From Miscanthus floridulus (Eukaryota > Streptophyta > Magnoliopsida > Poales > Poaceae): a stretch of DNA of 64,000 bases. The notes under the pieces were generated by a model. It saw nothing but the letters and a program-made list of their open reading frames with translations. It had not been told where the DNA came from and ran no database searches. How positions within the stretch are numbered: the first letter of the stretch is position 1; every line of letters begins with the position of its first letter. Below, in pieces: positions 1 to 11,065 of the stretch. The stretch covers positions 36,837,835 to 36,901,834 of the forward strand of contig NC_089593.1 in the NCBI RefSeq assembly GCF_019320115.1, read 5' to 3'. The position numbers and the translations under genes are program-made.

Positions 1-541
1 CCTCTAAGCACACCATCCGAGCCAGACGCGCAATAATACAAATTTACTCGTCGGTGGTAACTCGAAACACCGACACTACTGTTTTACAGGATTCTTCTAT
101 CAATCATGGTTTGATCGAACTGAATCAGTTCTTTACAAATTACTATATGTAGAGATGAAGAAGAGGAGGATTACTACATCGACAAGCGAGGATTACTATA
201 TGGACAAGCAACTATACCCTAGGTGCAGAAAATTACATCCAAGGAAGAAGCCTATTAAAATGAAATTTCTCTAATCAATACTTTGCGAAAATTCTCAATG
301 AGAGGTAAGATTCTCAACTAGTAGTTGCTTTCGTTTTGTGCTTCTTTTAGGGCATTTACCTAAACTTGCAGGTGTTGTTTCAACCAAACAGAGCCTGATC
401 GAAGATAGTTCAACGTGAATGCCTTTGGAGAAGGATATACTTGGTTAGCCATGATGAAACAATCGTAGTTTCTTGATGTATAGCTCAGTATGGCCCTTTT
501 TAAGTTAAACTAATCTTCAGAACATGGCATCTTCATGTTTG
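1..541. other. Unassigned sequence left of the solo LTR
   Basis: No gene or repeat was recognised. The stretch is moderately AT-rich without a long open frame. It is the pre-insertion flank of the solo LTR that follows: the five bases at 542-546 are repeated right after that LTR, so this sequence was once continuous with position 2042 onward. It could be intron or UTR of a lost gene, but nothing in it decides this. Confidence 0.4.
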
Positions 542-986
542 GCCACTGAAAGCATCTAGGCCTCTAGTTGAGTTTCGGTGATTAATGACAATACGTGATT
601 ACTATGACTAACGTGTGTTTTGCAGAGGCAATTAAGTTAGGTCATGGTAATGGAGATCGATTGGGCTATCATGGTGGTCATGCCCCTACGATGGAAATCG
701 TTTCGGTTTTCAAAGGATGGACGACAAAGTTAAGGATGGACTAGTTCTAAGTGTCAATTGGAGTGGAAGAGACACTTAGAGTAGTTTAGGACTTTGTTTT
801 TCCTTTGGCCATACTATTAAGGGGGGTATGGACGGGTAGCTTGACCTAGGTAAGTCTAGTGAGTTAGGTGTGGTGCACACGTGCTAAATCTAGCACTAGG
901 TAGCTCCTAAGAAGCCCTTAGATCCATTGGAGCAAACTTTATTCACATATGATCGAGAGTTGGAAGTGAATGGAGAGTCAAATACT

Positions 987-1276
987 GACCGGACGCTGGC
1001 TCTGGGGTGACCGGACGCTGGCGCAGAGTCAGGTTAGTTCATTTGATAAAGGTGAAATCGTCTGGTGCGACCGGATGCTGAGAGGTGAAGTGACCGAACG
1101 CTGAGTCCTAGTGTCCGGTCGACTCCAGTAAGGTTCCAGTGAGGGAAAATCATGACCTGGACACATTTGGTCAGTGTTGATCGGACGTTGTCCAGCGTCC
1201 GGTCACAACTTAAACACTGAAGTTCAGGAAGAACTGATCGGAGCGTCCGGTCAACATGACCGGAGCGTCCGGTCAC
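987..1276. repeat. Cluster of CCGGACG / CGTCCGG motifs in LTR U3
   Basis: About nine copies of a motif reading GACCGGACGCTGG or its reverse complement occur in 290 bases, several as adjacent opposite-orientation pairs that could form hairpins. They lie just upstream of the LTR TATA box, where enhancers usually sit. The same motif recurs near 16240-16375 and 16700-16735. Its function is unknown. Confidence 0.75.
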
Positions 1277-1315
1277 CCCACAGAGGCACATAATGGTTCG
1301 TTTTTCAGTCATGGT

Positions 1316-1323
1316 TATAAATA
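1316..1323 (+). promoter_or_regulatory. TATA box of the solo LTR
   Basis: TATAAATA lies downstream of the motif cluster and about 710 bases before the LTR end, a normal position for the U3/R boundary of a copia LTR. Whether it is active is unknown. Confidence 0.6.
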
Positions 1324-2041
1324 CTTCCTCCATTCGTGTGTGGGGGTACTTTTGCTCATTCCAACAGCTGAGAAACACCTTTGAGAGTGCCAAGAAGAGC
1401 AAGGTCCTAGTGAGGTGATTGAGATTTGAGAATCCCAAAGAGAGCTCTCATTAGTGAAAGCAAGAGTAGCAAAGTGTGCATCCACCCTTCTCATTAGGCT
1501 TGTCGTGGTCAAGTGAGAGTTCGTACTTGTTACTCTTCGTGATCGCCATCACCTAGACGGCTTGGTGGTGATTGCGAGTTTGGTGATCATCCGGCGGAGC
1601 TTGTGGATGACCCAACTCAAGTTGTGAGGGGTTGTGGGTGATTCACCGCGACGGAGTGTCAAAGAATCAACCCGTAGAGAGCACTTGATCCTTGCGCAGA
1701 TCAAGGGGGAGCTACACCCTTGCGTGGGTGCTCCAACGAGAACTAGTAGGGAGTGGCGACTCTCCGATACCTCGGCAAAACATCGCCGTGTTCCTCCTTC
1801 TCTCTTTACTTTGAGCATTTACTTTGAGCAATTCAATTATTGTCTTTACATTCATAGAATTGTCGTGCTAGAGTAGGATTAGGAACTTAGGTTGCAAGAC
1901 TTTTTGTGCGGTAGAACATTAGAAACACTTTCTAGGCACAATGGGTGAAGTGGGCTAACCGTAGGGTTTAATTATTGCAAAAAAAAATTAGAATTACCCC
2001 AATTCACCCCCCCTCTTGGGCATCTTGATCCTTTCAGCCAC

Positions 2042-4585
2042 ACCTATAGCAGCTGCCCATCTTAGTTTCCTCATTCCACACAAGCTTAACTCTTTTCTTT
2101 AATTTTCAGCTCATCTCTCAGTCTATACCTGCACATATATCTCTTTCCCATATTATAACAGTTCAGTGTTCCACCTTCAGAGAACCTCAGAAAAAAGAAC
2201 CAACTATGGTGTTGTAGACTAAAGAAAATTCTTTCCTCCTTAAATGCAAGGCAGAGCTCCTGCCCTTTTTCTTTTAAAAAAAGACTAAAGAATATTTCTA
2301 TTTACTGAATTAAGTGTGATTATACTGAAAACGTATTTCCTTTAATTCATCGCTGCCTGATAGTATAAGATTACCACATTAATCTTACATGTATCTACAA
2401 TCCTTGATGCTTTGATGTGAAGTGGAAACACGATTTGTCATCGTCATGGGGATCAAGAGATTAGCCTCATTAGTCATAGCGCTTGCTACTAATGATACAT
2501 GTAGGATTGCTGGATTAGAGGTGATGACGATTACCAAGGCGTCCATTAAGCCCTATTTTGATTCTCTGTAAATCTGGAGTATTGTACTGATATATACTTT
2601 TATAAAAAATTCTGAGTTCATAGCGGTGCTTGAAACCAACGATTGATGATCACTTTGTTGCTTCAAAAAGGTGCTCGAAATTTATGTAAACATCCAATAT
2701 AATCCTGTGATGAATGAAAATAATTTCACCATAGATTCAGGCTCAGTTTCAGTTATATAAGTTTCCTATTATTCTTGCATTATGAGCTTGCTCCTTCTGA
2801 ATTTGTCTCCCATTTGTTCAATACCTACATACTGTCACATACATAATATGGTACTTTGTTCTTTCATAAGCAATGAGAAAGCAAGCTGTCTTTTTAACAA
2901 TTGCACACGTTTTATGCAGCAGCACAATAATAAATCTTCCTCACACTAATTATATTTGTTTTGACAATGTATTTTGCTTCAACTTCACCTGCAGACTTAT
3001 ATGTTTTTACAAAAAAAGAAAACGGTAAGACCCATCAACACTAAAACCATGTAATATGTGAAGAATTCAGAATGTCTTGAACTGTTGAAATTTATTGCAC
3101 TTTCATTGTTTTCCAGTCAGCCTTGCCGATGCACGGTTGCAGTTGCAGACTACCGCTCTATGTATAGTAAAATCTCTTCCCTCCCTCTGCTTTATACAAA
3201 ACCTGGCCGAATACCTGGTACCAGTCTATTCTTTTCTACATCAATTGTTACATGAACTTTTTTCATTAGCTTAATCGACTTACTATCAGGGTGAAGAAGC
3301 CAGAAATTGAGGGAAGCCAACTTAATGCAAAAGCCCAATATTCGAGCAAGACACATCTACTTGACATCCCTTTTCTACTGCAAGCTGCATGGCAGGCCCA
3401 ACATCAATGTTTGGTGGAAAAAACACCCTGACTTGGACGATGTAGTAAGTGTGTTTATGTTTTACTGCCTCCTTTTAGAAATGATGCAATTCTATTTTTA
3501 TATTTAGTTAAACATTTGAAATTTGGACTAATAAGTTTGTAAAAAGGACTAGATATTTATTTGGCATAATAAATATTGATATTTTTGTATAAACTTAGTT
3601 AAAATAATGTGGCTTGGTACTATGCATATTACGCTAGAACTCTATTCCTTTTCTCGAGGAGGATGTAAAAGCTACATCTGTAGTTATCTCAGACGGAGGT
3701 AGTTTCTCGAAGACATTGGGGACGTATGTAAAAGCTACATCTATATCTCAGACGGAGGTAGTTTCTTGAAGACATTGGTTTGTGATGTTGGTAGGGATAT
3801 AAATTCTCGTAGAAACGTTTCAGTTTCAGATTCTCTTAAAAAACGTTTCGAGTGATGAATCAAGATTACGTTGTGAAACCGTTTGGTTGGTAGGTTGGAT
3901 TCTGATTAAAAAATATTTTTTAAAACAAATCATATAAATACAAATATTCTTCTAAAAATTTTAGAACTTTTTGTGGGCGAAGGACAACTTAAATACAATT
4001 TATTTTAATTTATTTCACTTAAAAAGAACTAACTAAAAGTTATTGTTGCTAATACAAAAGGGGGCCAAGAATCAGAATCACGCAAAACCAGCAAACATGT
4101 GTTTCTCCTTGCTAGGCATAAAAACGAGAAATGTTTCTAGTGATTCTCGAGTGAAACATTTCTCATCTAACATGTTTGGTAGTGATTCTACCGATTCTCG
4201 CAAGAATTCGAAACATTTCGAGTTGCCAAACAGGCCGAAGTATGTATATAACATTCTGTTTTGTGATGAAGTATGTACGTAGCATTCTTTTTTCTAACAG
4301 AGGGTATGTACAAGCTATCTCAGGTTATCATTATTTTTCACTTATGCACATCTTAATCTAAGAGTATGACATTTTTCTTCATGATCTGAACTTTGGCTTT
4401 ACAATATATGCAATGTAAGTATGCACTCATGTTAATCCCTACTCGAGCTCCGCATAAGCCTTGTAGAAGTAGAAAGAAAAAAGAAGACAATACAATGCTA
4501 TGTATTGGTAAAGAATTATACACTATTGAACGATTTGAGCATTTGAGGAGTACATGTGATCTATGCTTAGTTTGCTGAAAACTCT
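2042..4585. other. Unassigned AT-rich region
   Basis: No gene could be established. Around 3080-3450 there are short open stretches separated by T-rich, intron-like sequence, which could be exons of a decayed gene, but I recognise no family. From about 3780 to 4240 several partly complementary segments containing TTTCGAG and ending in GCCAAACAGGCC resemble a degraded MITE. A tandem duplication at 3663-3778 is listed separately. Confidence 0.35.
3663..3778. repeat. Two-copy tandem repeat of about 60 bp
   Basis: The block starting ATGTAAAAGCTACATCT and ending GAAGACATTGG occurs at 3663-3719 and again at 3726-3778. The second copy lacks a few bases. It is a local tandem duplication with no coding content. 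Confidence 0.8.
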
Positions 4586-5575
4586 TCAAAAGTGGTCACA
4601 AAAGTGTCACAATTAAAGGAGACAAGCAAAGCATGAATGATTTTTGGTTCAAATAACTTAGTTCCACATGTACATGTTCTCTATTTGAATGTATGGGCAA
4701 AATGGAAGAAAACCAAGGTTGTGGCCCCAACTTGGGTGGGTTGGCCGACCCTCAAGTGTGGCACTTTGTTAACCTAGACGTGCCAACATGATGTGTTTGG
4801 CTTCTAGAGGCTGTGTGCAAAAGATGGGCCCGATTGGCCTTGGGAGCCTGACCCCTTATTTAGGCCACATGAGCTCAATACTGGTGTGCAGTGAGGAAAC
4901 ACACTCCCAAGTGCCCCAATTGTTGGATGCATAGTGTGTTTCCTCTAGACGGCATGTTGCATTTCACATGGATTGAAAGGACCACGATTTTTGGAGAATT
5001 CCATGTGGCCCCACCACTTCATACACTCACTAGAGGGAAGAAGCTAAGGAAGCCTCCCTTTGGTATCCAATCCAGCTTACATTTCTCTCACTGATGTCAA
5101 TCCTCATCCATGCAAGGAAGCACATGTGCAATTGATCACTACCCTCCATCTTATGGCGGTTTAATCCAATGTGAGAGGATGGAGGTCACCTAGATCCATG
5201 GGCCAACCTCCAACCACTATAAATAGAGGGGCACCCATTCACTCTCAAGTCATGACTACAAAGGAGGTGCTACACATTCTATACATAGTCTTACACATTC
5301 TGGTAAGTTGATATCTAATTTGTTCACGGTTACATTCGCTTTACTTTTGTAGAAGTGCTCTAGCCTCGCTAATGAAACTTAGTGGCACAGGGTTAGAGTT
5401 GTGAGTTATAGTGTAGACATGGTGTCTAGACTTTTATCTTGTCTGTGTATGCTGCTTGGCGCATAGATTGTTTATAGCAGCCAGTAGGTGGTGACAACCC
5501 TATAAATCTTATCTCTGTATTCCATCACACATTGTTAGGAAAGTTGTTAAAATTATAGGCCCACCTGGAAGGTCC
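4586..5575 (+). other. Possible LTR remnant with TATA box
   Basis: A TATAAATAGAGGGG box at about 5219 is preceded by roughly 600 bases without a gene and followed by a short leader, then a second CCTATAAATC stretch near 5500. This resembles a retrotransposon LTR, but no matching ends or target duplication were found. A decayed gene promoter is the alternative. Confidence 0.3.
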
Positions 5576-6374
5576 TTGTTTGGTTTTGGTAATTGAGTGA
5601 CAACCTAGGTGGACTAATATGTGTTTATGTTAGATACACAAGTGATTAGTTTCTAGGTACACTGGTGTGAACAACACATGGCATGGAGGTGAAAATGGCT
5701 TGGAGATGTTGCAAAGCTCACACATGTGATGAAGGAGCTCATTGCATATGAGACATGACATGGAGTCATGTGACTTGGTGGAGAAGATCAAGATGAGGCT
5801 TGGCTTGAGGACCGGTTGCAAGTGTGAAGGACAAATCGGAGGTTTTGAAGTGATAAACCGCGTGGCGGGGAAGCTTGAGCAAAGACTTGGCGCCGATGGA
5901 CCGAAGCAATGGTGAAGAGCAAGTGAGGTCAAGATCGATGAACCAATAAGGTCACGTGATGATATGAAGTGGATCATGCCATTTGTTAATCAAGGTTGGT
6001 GCATGTGTTGCATCAACATTGGAGGAGATGAAATGGAATGTGCATGGCAAAGGTATATTTTTAGGGCATTTTGTTTCACCGGTCAAAGGTTGTGTAGAGA
6101 AGTGCATGACCAGATTTAGGATAGATGGTCGTACTATCAAGGGGGGCAAACTTGTTTGCATATCGGTCATCTAGTGCCACTCGAGTGATCTAACTTTGCA
6201 TGCGTTGCTAGGATCGAGGGACGTGGTGAAAAGAGTAATAATTCTTTGAAAAATGTTTGTGAAATTGCTAACACACTTGCACATGGTGATGTACACCTTG
6301 GTGGTGTTGGCACATTTACAAAGGAGAAGAAGTTGGAAGTGAGGAGGCGTATGTGGTGGGTGTTTGATGACACC
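5576..6374 (+). mobile_element. Truncated copia-type LTR fragment
   Basis: The fragment starts TGGAAGGTCCTTGTTTGG and shares a block with the LTR fragment at 15747-16408: a segment reading TTTAGGATAGAT, a CGTACTAT motif, and a later run about atgtttgt and loss of reading frame. It stops where the Athila-like LTR begins at 6375. The rest of this LTR does not resume after 11065, so the region was rearranged, not simply interrupted. Confidence 0.6.
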
Positions 6375-7285
6375 TGTGATGGCACACAGAGACAAACCCG
6401 CAAGCACACGGGTATTGAAGTAGTTTTCACCCAGAGTATTATTGAGTATCGTACCCATAGGGAAACGTGTGTGTTGTCTAAACACTAGTTCGTCCAGGGA
6501 TAGCAATCAAGGTATAAGTATGAGTAGAGAGGATTCCTATGGTTATGACCCTATGCAAAGCAAGGCTTATGATTCTAGTGTTCACTTTGGGACACTGCTT
6601 AGACTGGTAAAGCACCACTAATAGATAACTCTGTCGACACGACTATGGTCCTACTAATTTAAGAACCTGCTCAATTCGAAGTGGACTATAGAGGATAGAT
6701 GGGGCTATCACCACCCACTACTACCACACAACCAGAGAGCAGGGATCAAACATAGGTAGCCGATAGACTAAGCACCATGCTTATGCTAACGATTACTACT
6801 CTAATCTAGCTAGCAAGAACTAGAGTACTCAAAAGAACTATGAACTCATGAACAAAAGAGCACAATACTTATTTTAAATAGAAATCAGTTACTAGAAATA
6901 TCTCAGATGTAGACTTGGAGAAGCCTAGATCCGCCAGAGTACAAGCCGTAGAGGTAGCACCGATAAGCTGGTACTTTCTCCATACTCTTCCCTCACTCTC
7001 TAACTCACTATTTTCTAGATACAATAAGAGTAGAGCCTACTAGAGGACTAATCTCTCTTGAATGCGATCATCTGATTCTAAGATGAGGATGATCCAGGGG
7101 GGTATGGGTGGACTTATATAGGGGGAACCAGGGGTCCATCATCAAATCTGAGCCCTCAGATCAAACCGACCTTAAGCAACGGTGTAAGATTGATCCATAG
7201 AGGCGGTGGAGAACTGAATGTTGAAGCGGAGGCTGACCCATGGGTCCCATAGGCCAGCCGACCCCACATGGCAACCCCTCAGGTC
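6375..7285 (-). mobile_element. Truncated 3' LTR of Athila-like element
   Basis: This block repeats the sequence at 9920-10820 in the same orientation with scattered differences, beginning TGTGATGGC against TGTGGTGGC. It lacks the last 240 or so bases present in the right-hand copy. At about 7271-7290 it joins directly to broken reverse-transcriptase coding sequence through a short shared stretch (GAGGGG-TGCC on the minus strand). The flanking bases at 6370-6374 do not match those after 11065. Confidence 0.75.
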
Positions 7286-8261
7286 TCTATCAATTTGAGA
7301 AAAAATCTTTTATAAAACGATGATAGAACCCCGTATGACCAAGAAAACTTCATACCCCTTAGATGTTTGTAGGAGGAGGTAGCTATTCTATTACTTCTAT
7401 CTTAGCTCGATCTACCTCAATCCCAAGTTTGGACACTAAGTGTCCCAGCACTATGCCTTCTCTGACCATAAAGTGATATTTTTCCCAATTAAGGACTAAA
7501 TGCTTTTTCTTACATCTTTGCAAAACTTTGTCTAAATTTTCTAAGCAATCATTGAAAGTTTTTCCATAAACAGTAAAATCATCCATAAAAACTTCCATGA
7601 TTTCTTCAATCATATTAGAAAATATAGACATCATGCATCTTTGAAAAGAAGCTGGAGCATTACATAGTCAAAAAGACATTCTATGATAAGCATAAGCTCC
7701 ATATGAACATGTAAAGGTAGTTTTGCTTTGGTCATCAGGATGGATCGGGATTTGATGGTAACCTGAATACCCATCAAGGAAATAGAAGAAAGAATGTTTT
7801 GCAAGCCAGTTCCAACATCTCATCAATGAAGGGTAACATGGCAGTGATCTTTCTTTGTTGCCTTGTTAAGTTTTTGGTTATCAATGCATATCCGCCATCG
7901 TGTGACTGTTCGTTGTGGGATTAATTCATTTTTTTTTCATTTTTACCATAGTCATGCCCCCTTACTTTGGTATAACTTGTACCGGGCTTACCCACACACT
8001 ATAAGGCACGAGATAGATTATCCCTGTGTGCAAAAGTTTCAAAACCTATTTCTTGACAACTTCTCTCATCGCATTGTTAAGTCTACGTTGGGGATCCCTA
8101 GAAGGTGTATATGCTGGATCTATGGGAATGCAATGGGTGCAAAGGGCAGGACTAATTCCCTTGAGGTCTTTGAGTGAGTAGCCAAAAGCAGAGCGATGCT
8201 TTTCTAAAATGGTAAGGAGCAAGAGGGTCTCGTCCTTAGAGAGTTTATCGCTAATAATCAT
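7281..8261 (-). pseudogene. Athila-like gypsy reverse transcriptase, broken
   Basis: On the minus strand this encodes pieces of a Ty3/gypsy polymerase. At 8261-8046 lies the stretch before the RT core (an acidic linker, then SAFGYSLKDLKGISP). Further down, LCNAPASFQRCM leads into FMDDF, the RT active site with Asp-Asp (7634-7383), followed by NWEKYHFMV and VLGHLVS. Beyond a stop the frame continues through a SFLGHTGFYHRFIKDFS motif to about 7281, where it ends at the LTR junction. RNase H and integrase are absent. Several stops and frame breaks make it non-functional. The FMDDF and NWEK motifs are typical of the plant Athila clade. Confidence 0.8.
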
Positions 8262-9200
8262 AGGAGACTCCCTATCAGTTGTTTAGAAAAGCGTATTTCA
8301 AACCTGAAGGAAGGAGTTTGAGCATAATTGGGGGGTTTTGGTGGCTCTTGAGTTTCATCCAAAGGGAAAGGATCTCGTGGTTCTTCTTCTTCTTGGATGA
8401 AATCTTGGGTGTCTTCTTCGAGATCTTTGTCGAAGGCTTCCAGGAGAGATGCTGCCATAATCTCTTCCACTAGATCTTGCTCGGGACTCATCTCTGTCTT
8501 AACATGTAACGAGCGAGTAATGGGAATAGAAAGGTTTATGCTTTTCTCGAGACTTACATTTATACTCCCCTTTCTTCCTTCATATGGGAGTCTCTCTATT
8601 GGATGCCCTATTAAAAGGTCGAACTCTCAAATATCGAAAACATAAAAACTAAGATACACCTTGGTTTGGTCTACTTTGATAGGGATGAGGTGAAAAATTC
8701 CTTCACTAGGAAGGATTTGCCCTAAGAGACTTTTTAATAGTTTGGTTGTTGGAGTTAAGTGTATATTTTCAGGAAGGGTATGTGCAAAAGATTTAGACAT
8801 AAAATTTACTCCTACAACTAGATTATAACAAGCATTGAAGGAGGTTTTACAAATCTAATAACGAATGGAGATAGAGGTTGAATCTAAACGAATAACTTCA
8901 GGAGAAAGCTTGGATTCTCCCAACCACTCATTGCTTATGATTGTTGTCAACTCCTTCACAGTCTTTTTAAGGAACTTCTCTTTGGTTGGGTCAGGAAGAT
9001 GCTGGTTAGGTGCTGGTGGTGCCGAATATTTCCTTATTGCATAATAATTCGAGGTGTTTCCAAAGTCAGAGAAAAGATCTTCCTCGAATTCAAACATATT
9101 TTTCCAAAGGTGGACTTTCTTCCTCCTTCGGTGGTTTGGGAACTTGGAGGACTGTTGAGGCTTCAAGTGGAGTAGCTAAAGGTTCGGGCTCAACTATCAA
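8262..9200 (-). pseudogene. gag-pol linker and protease region, degraded
   Basis: This is the minus-strand continuation of the element. Open pieces at 8491-8258 (very acidic, many Glu and Asp, then PPKPPNYAQ) and 9166-8855 lie between the gag remnant and RT, where Athila-like elements place the protease and spacer. No intact protease active site was identified. The fragments are in different frames. Confidence 0.5.
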
Positions 9201-9249
9201 AGGTTCTACTTCAGGAGTTTTCTCAACTACATCTTCTAGGCTATCGTCA

Positions 9250-9895
9250 TGAACCCTGGTGTAGGGGGTGTTATCTAGGATTTTTCTAAGGATTTTCTCC
9301 CTTCACTAGCAGAACAATGTAGGAAGGCACCTCCAGAAGCTATATCAAGAAACTATGCTGGTCTCCCCACTAAGACCCATATAAAAGTGTTGTAAAAGCG
9401 TAGGGTCTTGAATGGCATGGTCGGGGCCAGAATTGACTAGGTCATTAAAACACGCCCATGACGCACCAATAGATTCTTTTTCTTTCTGTTTAAAAGATAG
9501 AACCTCTATTCAAAGGCTAAGCACTCTAGAGATGGGAAAGAAAGATAAGCAAAAGCTAGAGCATAAGGCTTCCCAATCTCTTACTACACTCCCTACGGTT
9601 TGGGTATACCAGTGTTTAGCTGTTCCCAGTCAAGGAGAATGGAAATAGCTTCTACTTTAAGGTTTCATGTGACATGCCTACGATATGCAAGCATGCACAA
9701 GTTTGCTCAAACTCTCATAGGTGGGTATATGTATTTTCATTGCCTTCTCCTGAGAATGATTGTTCCTAGGACCATATTTATTAAACACGGACGTAACTCA
9801 TAGCCAGGTGTAAGGATAGGTTTTGAAGATTCCGGTGGCTCTAGTTGGACGCCCGTGGGAGCAGTGAATTGATTAATAGGCATGATGTTATCCAT
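9250..9895 (-). pseudogene. Athila-like gag, N-terminal part, degraded
   Basis: Read on the minus strand from about 9895, the start resembles plant gypsy gag: an initial MDNIMPINQFTAP-like stretch, then GYELRPCLINMV, then REFEQTCACLHI and LKWKLFPFSLTG-like motifs in changing frames. Many stops interrupt it. It lies directly inside the right-hand LTR, consistent with a minus-strand element whose 5' LTR is at 9920-11065. Confidence 0.65.
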
Positions 9896-9919
9896 GCTTA
9901 AAAAGAAATAAAAGATACC

Positions 9920-11065
9920 TGTGGTGGCAGACAGACAAAATCCGTAAGCGCATGGGTACCGAAGTAGTTTTCACTCAGAGTATTATCGAGTATTGTATCT
10001 ACAGGGAAACGTGTGTGTGTTGTCTAAATACTAGTTTGTCTAGGGATAGCAATCAAGGTATAAGTATGAGAAGAGAGGATTCTTATGGTTATGACCCTAT
10101 GCAAAGTAAGGCTTATGATTCTAGTGTTCACTTCGAGATGTCGCTTAGACGGTAAAGCACCACTAATAGATAACTTTGCTGGCACGACTACAGTCCCACT
10201 AATTTAAGAACCTGCTCAATTCAGAGTGGACTATAAAGGATAGATGGGGCTATCATCACCCACTACTACCACACAACTAGGGAGCAGGGAGCAAACACAG
10301 GTAGCCAATAGCCTAAGCACCATGCTTATGCTAACGATTACTACTCTAATCCAGCTAGCAAGAACTAGAGTACTCAAAAGAACTATAAACCCGTGAACAA
10401 AAGAGCACAATACTTATTTTAAATAGAAATTAGTTACTAGAAATATCTCAGATGCAGACTTGGTGAAGCCTGGATCCACCAAAGTACAAGCCGTAGAGGT
10501 AGCACCGACAAGCCAGTACTTTCTCCATACTCTTCCCTCACTCTCTAACTCACTATTTTCTAGGTACAATAAGAGTAGAGCCTACTAGAGGACTAATCTC
10601 TCTTGAATGCGATCATCTGATCCTGAGATAAGAATGATCCCCCTCGGATCATTCTTATATAGTGGAACCAGGGGTCTATCATCAAATTTGAGCCCTCGGA
10701 TCGAACCGACCTTAAGCAATGGTGTAAGATTGATCCATAGAGGCGGTGAGAACCGACGTTGAAGCGAAGGCTGATCCATGGGTCCCACAGGCCGGCCGTG
10801 GCAGCCCCTCGGTCTTTGTTGCAGTGGTTTGCCTTCTGGAGTGTTCTGAAGTCTTTCCAAGTCGGTTTCATCGTGGATCAATATGATTTAATCCGACGAT
10901 TGGTCCACCTTGACGGTTTTCTGAATAAACTCTACTAAAAAAACAGAGTCACCAAAACTTGTGGAATTTATTAGTTTAAACCCCTAGATCTATGTTTGGT
11001 GATGGAATTAAGTATATATACAGGTTATATTCATGGTTTATGATTGATGTTAACAACTGTCAACA
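9920..11065 (-). mobile_element. 5' LTR of Athila-like element
   Basis: Read on the minus strand it starts TGTTGACAGTTGTTAACATC at 11065 and ends GCCACCACA at 9920, giving the usual TG...CA ends. The part from 9920 to about 10820 matches 6375-7285; the rest is unique to this copy here. Its minus-strand start also matches 16409 onward in opposite orientation. No usual Athila primer-binding site is recognisable just inside the LTR, so the inner boundary could be off or the site has decayed. Confidence 0.75.

Larger units (their letters stand above)
547..2036 (+). mobile_element. Solo LTR, Ty1/copia SIRE/Maximus-like
   Basis: This is a complete LTR without an internal region. It begins TGAAAG and ends CTTTCA, a perfect 6-bp inverted terminal repeat, and is flanked by the identical 5-bp target duplication GCCAC (542-546 and 2037-2041). 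It contains a TATA box (1316-1323), a cluster of CCGGACG motifs upstream of it, and a C-rich 3' end just before the terminal CTTTCA. Known biology: solo LTRs arise by recombination between the two LTRs of an element. The copia SIRE/Maximus assignment is from remembered LTR features (a start reading TTTCGGTGATTAATGACAA and the C-tract end) and is less certain than the structure. The short frames inside are not genes. Confidence 0.9.

Noticed and set aside
1634..1876. Eighty-codon frame inside the solo LTR
   Set aside because: It lies wholly in the U5 part of an LTR and has no start context or homology that I recognise.
2390..2560. Possible small RNA gene with partial inverted phrases around ACATGTA
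   Set aside because: The complementarity is short and interrupted, and no C/D or H/ACA box arrangement or stable hairpin could be made out.
7863..8177. Plus-strand frame of 104 codons
   Set aside because: It overlaps the minus-strand Athila-like RT, which has clear motifs; the plus frame is a shadow.
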